From assembly GCF_028473745.1 (NCBI RefSeq), contig NZ_CP101137.1, forward strand, positions 5,270,001 to 5,334,000: a stretch of DNA of 64,000 nucleotides, read 5' to 3'. The notes beneath the pieces are model-generated. The model was not told where the DNA came from and did not search any database. It saw only the letters and a list, made by a program, of their open reading frames with translations. Origin of the DNA: Streptomyces sp. M92. Lineage in GTDB: Bacteria; Actinomycetota; Actinomycetes; Streptomycetales; Streptomycetaceae. The position numbers and the translations under genes are program-made. Below are positions 60,908-64,000 of this stretch, in pieces; positions within the stretch are counted from its first letter, which is position 1; each line of letters starts with the position of its first letter.

Positions 60908-61016
60908 CGGTGCACGGTGTCATCTCCCTTGCAGAAAATGAGGGTTGATCGCGTGCGTCGTTGGGAAACCCCTGCGCGCATATGGCAGAGCCACCAGTGG
61001 GACCGCTGTGGAAACC

Positions 61017-61089
61017 TGTGCGGGAGCTGTCCCGCCGCGCCGCCGACCGGACGGTCGGACACGCGCCACGCCTTGACAGCTCCCGCACA
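61017..61089. terminator. Large inverted repeat behind the esterase fragment
   Basis: Two perfect 15-bp arms (TGTGCGGGAGCTGTC at 61017-61031 and its complement at 61075-61089) enclose 43 nt that hold a second small stem (CCGACCG / CGGTCGG). It lies just downstream of the minus-strand esterase fragment stop at 61119 and is best read as its terminator. A mobile-element end is less likely because no transposase or target duplication is near. Confidence 0.6.
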
Positions 61090-61118
61090 AGACGCCGGCG
61101 AATTCGGCTCGGGCCGGC

Positions 61119-61382
61119 TCAGGCACCCCAGTCCGCGGTGGCGGAGGTCTGCGGCAGGAAGGCCACCCGGGTCAGGAAGTCCCTGAGCAGGATGCGCCAC
61201 ACGGACCATTGGTGGCCGCCGTCGATGAAGTCGCTCTGCACGTGCACACCGGCCGCGGTCAGGTCCCGTAGCGCGCGCAGCGGGCCGCGGTGGTGAGTCA
61301 GGTACCTCTGATTGATGGGGTCCTGCCAGCCGCCGCCGACGAAGACCGAAACCTTCGCCAGCGCCGACTTCAGCTCTGTCCG
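61119..61382 (-). pseudogene. C-terminal fragment of a putative secreted esterase
   Basis: The frame has no start codon but reads TELKSALAKVSVFVGGGWQD, PINQRYLTHHRGPLRALRDL, IDGGHQWSVWRILLRDFL and ends DWGA-stop. The GGHQWSVWR motif is the catalytic His region of Ag85/esterase-D-like secreted esterases. The Ser-containing N-terminal half is absent; sequence further upstream (AWNTTGSAAVYSQVYVPSD) is in another frame and may derive from the same or another gene. Confidence 0.65.
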
Positions 61383-61790
61383 ACGGGACGTATACCTGGC
61401 TGTACACGGCTGCCGACCCGGTCGTGTTCCAGGCAGGGTTGGCGGGATCGGTCGTCGCCGTGCAGCCGCTCAGACATCGGCTTCGGCCTCGAACGGCCTG
61501 ATGGATGACGGCCGGGGCTGCGGTGGTCCCGGCCACACTGTGTGCGGCGAGCCGGTATCGGGCGTACGGCGAATCGGTCCGCGCACGTCACTGGGTCAGG
61601 TGGTTGCTGGTGGTCCCGACGCACCCGGCGGCTCGGGGGCGTGAGCTGAGATGCGGCCCATTCAGAAGCCGAAGGAAAAGTACGGCTGATGACGATCTTT
61701 TACGTTCGCGCGATCAACATGTCAACGGTCTTGTCGCAGGGCACAGGGAAGCCGGCGGGCGGGAGGCGGGCAACCCTTCACGAGGGAGAG
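61383..61790. other. Degenerate stretch before the tannase-like gene
   Basis: About 400 bp without an intact gene. On the minus strand a short frame (AWNTTGSAAVYSQVYVPSD) suggests further debris of a secreted protein. The last 100 bp are less GC-rich and contain the start of the leader region. Confidence 0.4.
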
Positions 61791-61841
61791 GTGAGCGTGA
61801 GTCGCAGAAAACGGCCGCGAGATTGCTGTGCATATTGTTAA
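61791..61841 (+). CDS. Possible Cys-rich leader peptide
   Basis: A 16-codon ORF starting GTG at 61791 right behind GAGGGAGAG. It encodes MSVSRRKRPRDCCAYC and stops at TAA, with three Cys among the last five codons. Such a tail fits ribosome-mediated attenuation by cysteine. The stop lies inside an ATTGTTAACAAT palindrome, and a small GCCTCG/CGAGGC stem follows at 61863-61878. The next gene starts 147 bp downstream. It could equally be an untranslated upstream sequence. Confidence 0.4.
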   Translation: MSVSRRKRPRDCCAYC

Positions 61842-61845
61842 CAAT
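61834..61845. promoter_or_regulatory. Perfect AT-rich palindrome ATTGTTAACAAT
   Basis: A 12-bp perfect palindrome in unusually AT-rich surroundings, 143 bp before the tannase-like gene. AGATTG and CAATCT further extend the symmetry. It looks like a repressor site (GntR- or MarR-like), with TAGCGT at 61850-61855 as a possible -10. Confidence 0.5.
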
Positions 61846-61987
61846 CTTGTAGCGTGCGTGACGCCTCGATCCCGAGGCATCGGCCACTCATTCGATGCCC
61901 AGTGAGGGAGACCCCGTGCAGCGGCTCTCGGCGTCCCACGGACGCGACACACTCAGCCACTCGACCGGTATACGGAAAGGACGTCCG

Positions 61988-63700
61988 GTGACCCACACAC
62001 GCCTGCTCAGAGGTGTGGCGTTCGCGGGTTCCCTCGCGCTCGCGGCCCTCGCGGTGCCCACCTCCGCCGCCGTGGCGGCCCCCACCGCCGGCCGGGGTCA
62101 CACGGTGGACCCGCAGGACGCCGCGCTGGACTTCGACTCCGCCGCCTACACGACGATCACCGTGACCGTGGACGGCAGTCCGGTGAACGTGCGCTGGTAC
62201 AAGCAGATCTGCTACGTCGCGAAGCCCGTCGCGGCGGCAGCCCAGCAGCCCGGCGGCCCCGGCGGTGGCACGACCACGATCACCGACACCGCCTGCGGCT
62301 ACCAGAGCATGAACGTGTTCGTCCCCGAGAGCGCCTTCGGCAACCAGCGCACCCCGATCTACTTCGCCGTCAACAACAGCGGCTGGAAGGCCAGCTACCT
62401 GCGGGCGAGCGTGACCGCCGGCGCCTCCTACACCAGCGCGACCAGCAAGGTCGGTGCTGCCCTGAAGGCGGGCTACGTGTTCGTCGACGTCGCCAACCGC
62501 AGCCGTGGTCTGGCCGGCGCCGACGGTACGGCTCCCGGCAAGGCCCCCGCCGCGGCGGTCGACGCCAAGGCCGCCGTCCGCTACCTGCGTCTGAACGACG
62601 CCGCGATGCCCGGCAGCGCGGAGCGCATCGTCGTCAACGGCACCAGCGGCGGCGGTGCGCTGGTGTCGATCCTGGGCGCCTCCGGCAACACCGCCGAGTA
62701 CGACCCCTACCTCGCCGAGATCGGCGCCGCCGGAATCGACGCCAAGGGCCGCAGCACCCTGCGCGACGACGTCTTCGCCGTCAACGCGTACTGCCCGATC
62801 ACCGACCTGGGCAACGCCGACGTCGCCTACGAGTGGCTGTACAACGTCCTCGACACCCGCGACACCGTCGGCTCCAACCCCTCGCCCGAGGCGGCCGAGG
62901 AGATGGCGTCCCGTTTCGCGGCGTACGAAAGGAGTCTCGGGCTGCGCAACCCCGACGGCTCCAGGCTCACCGCCGCCTCCATGCTCGACACCGTCGAACA
63001 GGAGGTCATCGACTCCGCCGAGACCTACCTGAAGGCCGACCCGGCTCACACCATCCCGCCGCTGGGCGGCACCTTCGAGATCGCGTCCGGCTCGGCCACC
63101 AAGTCGTACGTCAACGACTGGATCGACGTGGACGCGGCCACCGGCAAGGTCCGCTCCGTCGACATGACGAAGTACCTCGCGTTCGTCGCCACCCAGAACA
63201 GGCTGAAGACGACACCGGCCTTCGACGCCGTGGGCGTGGACGGCAACATCACCAGCGGCACCGAGACCGACCTCTTCGGCCCGCCGACGCAGAAGTACAT
63301 GAACTACACCGCCTACAGCTGGGACCACAACGACGTGGCCGGCGACGGCAGCGGCCTCGACGACACCGGGCTGACCTGGAAGCAGTACACCGCGAAGAAG
63401 AGCACCACCGTCGACGACCAGGTGCACCTGATCAACCCGATGGACTTCATCGGCACCAAGGCGGACACGGCGCCGAACTGGTACGTCCGCCACGGCACCC
63501 GCGACCGGGACACCGCGTTCACCGTCTCGGTCAACCTGGACCGCGCCCTCGCCGGCGACAAGCAGGTCGACAACCTCGACTACCAGCTCGCCTGGAATCA
63601 GCCGCACGCCGGCAACTACGACGTGCCCGAGGCCATGGCCTGGATCGCCGAGGTCGTCCGCAAGGCCGGCGACCCGCTCGCCTCCGGACACGGTCGCTGA
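61988..63700 (+). CDS. Secreted tannase-like alpha/beta hydrolase
   Basis: An exported hydrolase of 570 residues. The signal peptide is MTHTRLLRGVAFAGSLALAA up to about residue 35. The nucleophile elbow is in IVVNGTSGGGALVSILGASG, Asp is probably in the NWYVRHGTRDRDTAF stretch, and His in WNQPHAGNYDVPEAMAW. The arrangement and the GTSGGG elbow resemble bacterial subtype-B tannases (gallate esterases) of about 500-600 residues. The GTG at 61988 follows GGAAAGGAC. Upstream in-frame codons from 61895 have no ribosome site. An intact gene beside a zone of broken esterase genes. Confidence 0.82.
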   Translation: MTHTRLLRGVAFAGSLALAALAVPTSAAVAAPTAGRGHTVDPQDAALDFDSAAYTTITVTVDGSPVNVRWYKQICYVAKPVAAAAQQPGGPGGGTTTITDTACGYQSMNVFVPESAFGNQRTPIYFAVNNSGWKASYLRASVTAGASYTSATSKVGAALKAGYVFVDVANRSRGLAGADGTAPGKAPAAAVDAKAAVRYLRLNDAAMPGSAERIVVNGTSGGGALVSILGASGNTAEYDPYLAEIGAAGIDAKGRSTLRDDVFAVNAYCPITDLGNADVAYEWLYNVLDTRDTVGSNPSPEAAEEMASRFAAYERSLGLRNPDGSRLTAASMLDTVEQEVIDSAETYLKADPAHTIPPLGGTFEIASGSATKSYVNDWIDVDAATGKVRSVDMTKYLAFVATQNRLKTTPAFDAVGVDGNITSGTETDLFGPPTQKYMNYTAYSWDHNDVAGDGSGLDDTGLTWKQYTAKKSTTVDDQVHLINPMDFIGTKADTAPNWYVRHGTRDRDTAFTVSVNLDRALAGDKQVDNLDYQLAWNQPHAGNYDVPEAMAWIAEVVRKAGDPLASGHGR

Positions 63701-64000
63701 GTCGTCGGCACGCTCCGAGAAGGGCGGGCGGCGCGGCCTTGCCCCGATGCGGCGACGACCCGCCCGCGCCGCTCGTTGGGACGACCACCGGGTGGCGCGG
63801 GCGACCTCGGCCTCTGACGAAGCCTCGGGCCCGGAACACGGCACCCGGGTGGGACCGGCAGGACGAGCGGCGCCCCGGCGGCTTCGGAACCGTCGCGGGG
63901 CGCAGGTGCCCCGGCCGGAGGGCTGCCCGCGCCCCGGTCGGCAGGGTGAGCATCAGGCACGGCCGGTCCACGGCGGTCACGACTTGTCACAGTGCCCGCG
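63701..64000. other. Right edge without a recognised gene
   Basis: 300 bp after the tannase-like gene. Open frames on the minus strand are Arg/Pro-rich shadows without ribosome site or family pattern. Nothing else is supported. Confidence 0.4.

Noticed and set aside
61017..61089. Inverted repeat as insertion-sequence ends
   Set aside because: Only 43 nt lie between the arms, no transposase remnant is near, and the position behind an esterase stop fits a terminator better.
60886..61536. A 216-codon minus-strand open frame as a real gene
   Set aside because: It runs through an esterase fragment in the wrong frame, through a terminator-like repeat and into Arg/Pro-rich sequence. No start signal or family pattern.
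63531..63990. Minus-strand open frames at the right edge
   Set aside because: Arg/Pro-rich composition, no ribosome site, and overlap with the tannase-like gene end.

Overview
The window comes from a high-GC actinomycete, almost certainly Streptomyces. Codon use is strongly GC3-biased, GTG and TTG starts are common behind AGGAGG-like ribosome sites, and secreted enzymes carry typical actinobacterial signal peptides. A complete coelichelin (cch) siderophore locus, in the gene order I remember from S. coelicolor, points to a close relative of S. coelicolor or S. lividans.

Layout. 1-6257 (minus): a glycerol operon (glpF, then glpK running off the left edge), nadE, and a 1002-residue secreted PA14/propeller/CBM/DUF1080 protein. 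6429-10215: a small membrane protein, a P-loop kinase-like protein, a VOC protein that looks leaderless, and a secreted CocE/NonD hydrolase. 10247-34712: the coelichelin locus. It holds cchA formyltransferase (divergent), cchB ornithine hydroxylase, cchC-cchD-cchE-cchF ferri-siderophore uptake, cchG and cchI exporter halves, the trimodular NRPS cchH, cchJ esterase (minus), the cchK MbtH protein and a linked amidohydrolase. Six near-consensus iron boxes of the DmdR/IdeR type lie before cchA, cchB, cchE, cchF, cchH and between cchJ and cchK, so the locus should be an iron-starvation regulon. A 25-codon ORF resembling ribosomal protein bL37 sits between cchI and cchJ.

34830-43102: housekeeping and accessory genes (APH-family kinase, RibD/DHFR-like reductase, PIG-L deacetylase, DUF4328 and HD proteins, GlxA-type regulator, chloroperoxidase-like hydrolase, pirin, DoxX). 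43265-45720: gene decay, with a sigJ 3' fragment, a frameshifted doc toxin and a CocE fragment around one intact Tat lipoprotein. 45977-58701: a block I would look at as an uncharacterised uptake and catabolic system: CapA-like protein, Fe3+/polyamine/phosphonate-type ABC permease and ATPase, LysR regulator, its lipoprotein binding protein, MFS transporter, secreted esterase, TPP decarboxylase-like enzyme, RraA-fold protein and LLM flavin/F420 oxidoreductase. The last four are translationally coupled or nearly so and end at a 22-bp perfect hairpin. 58765-61382: a second decay zone stitched from pieces of a type-B carboxylesterase, an ArsR/CmtR regulator, a Tat-secreted ceramidase-like protein and a putative esterase. 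61791-63700: a Cys-rich leader ORF and a secreted tannase-like hydrolase.

How the genes work together: CchB hydroxylates ornithine, CchA formylates it, and CchH (three modules; the specificity-pocket residues fit hfOrn, Thr and hOrn) assembles the peptide with CchK as adenylation partner. No thioesterase domain is present, so release or later iron recovery falls to CchJ. CchG and CchI are complementary, individually defective ABC halves that should pair as a heterodimeric exporter, and CchF-CchC-CchD-CchE bring ferri-coelichelin back in. I saw no tRNA, rRNA, CRISPR array or intact mobile element.
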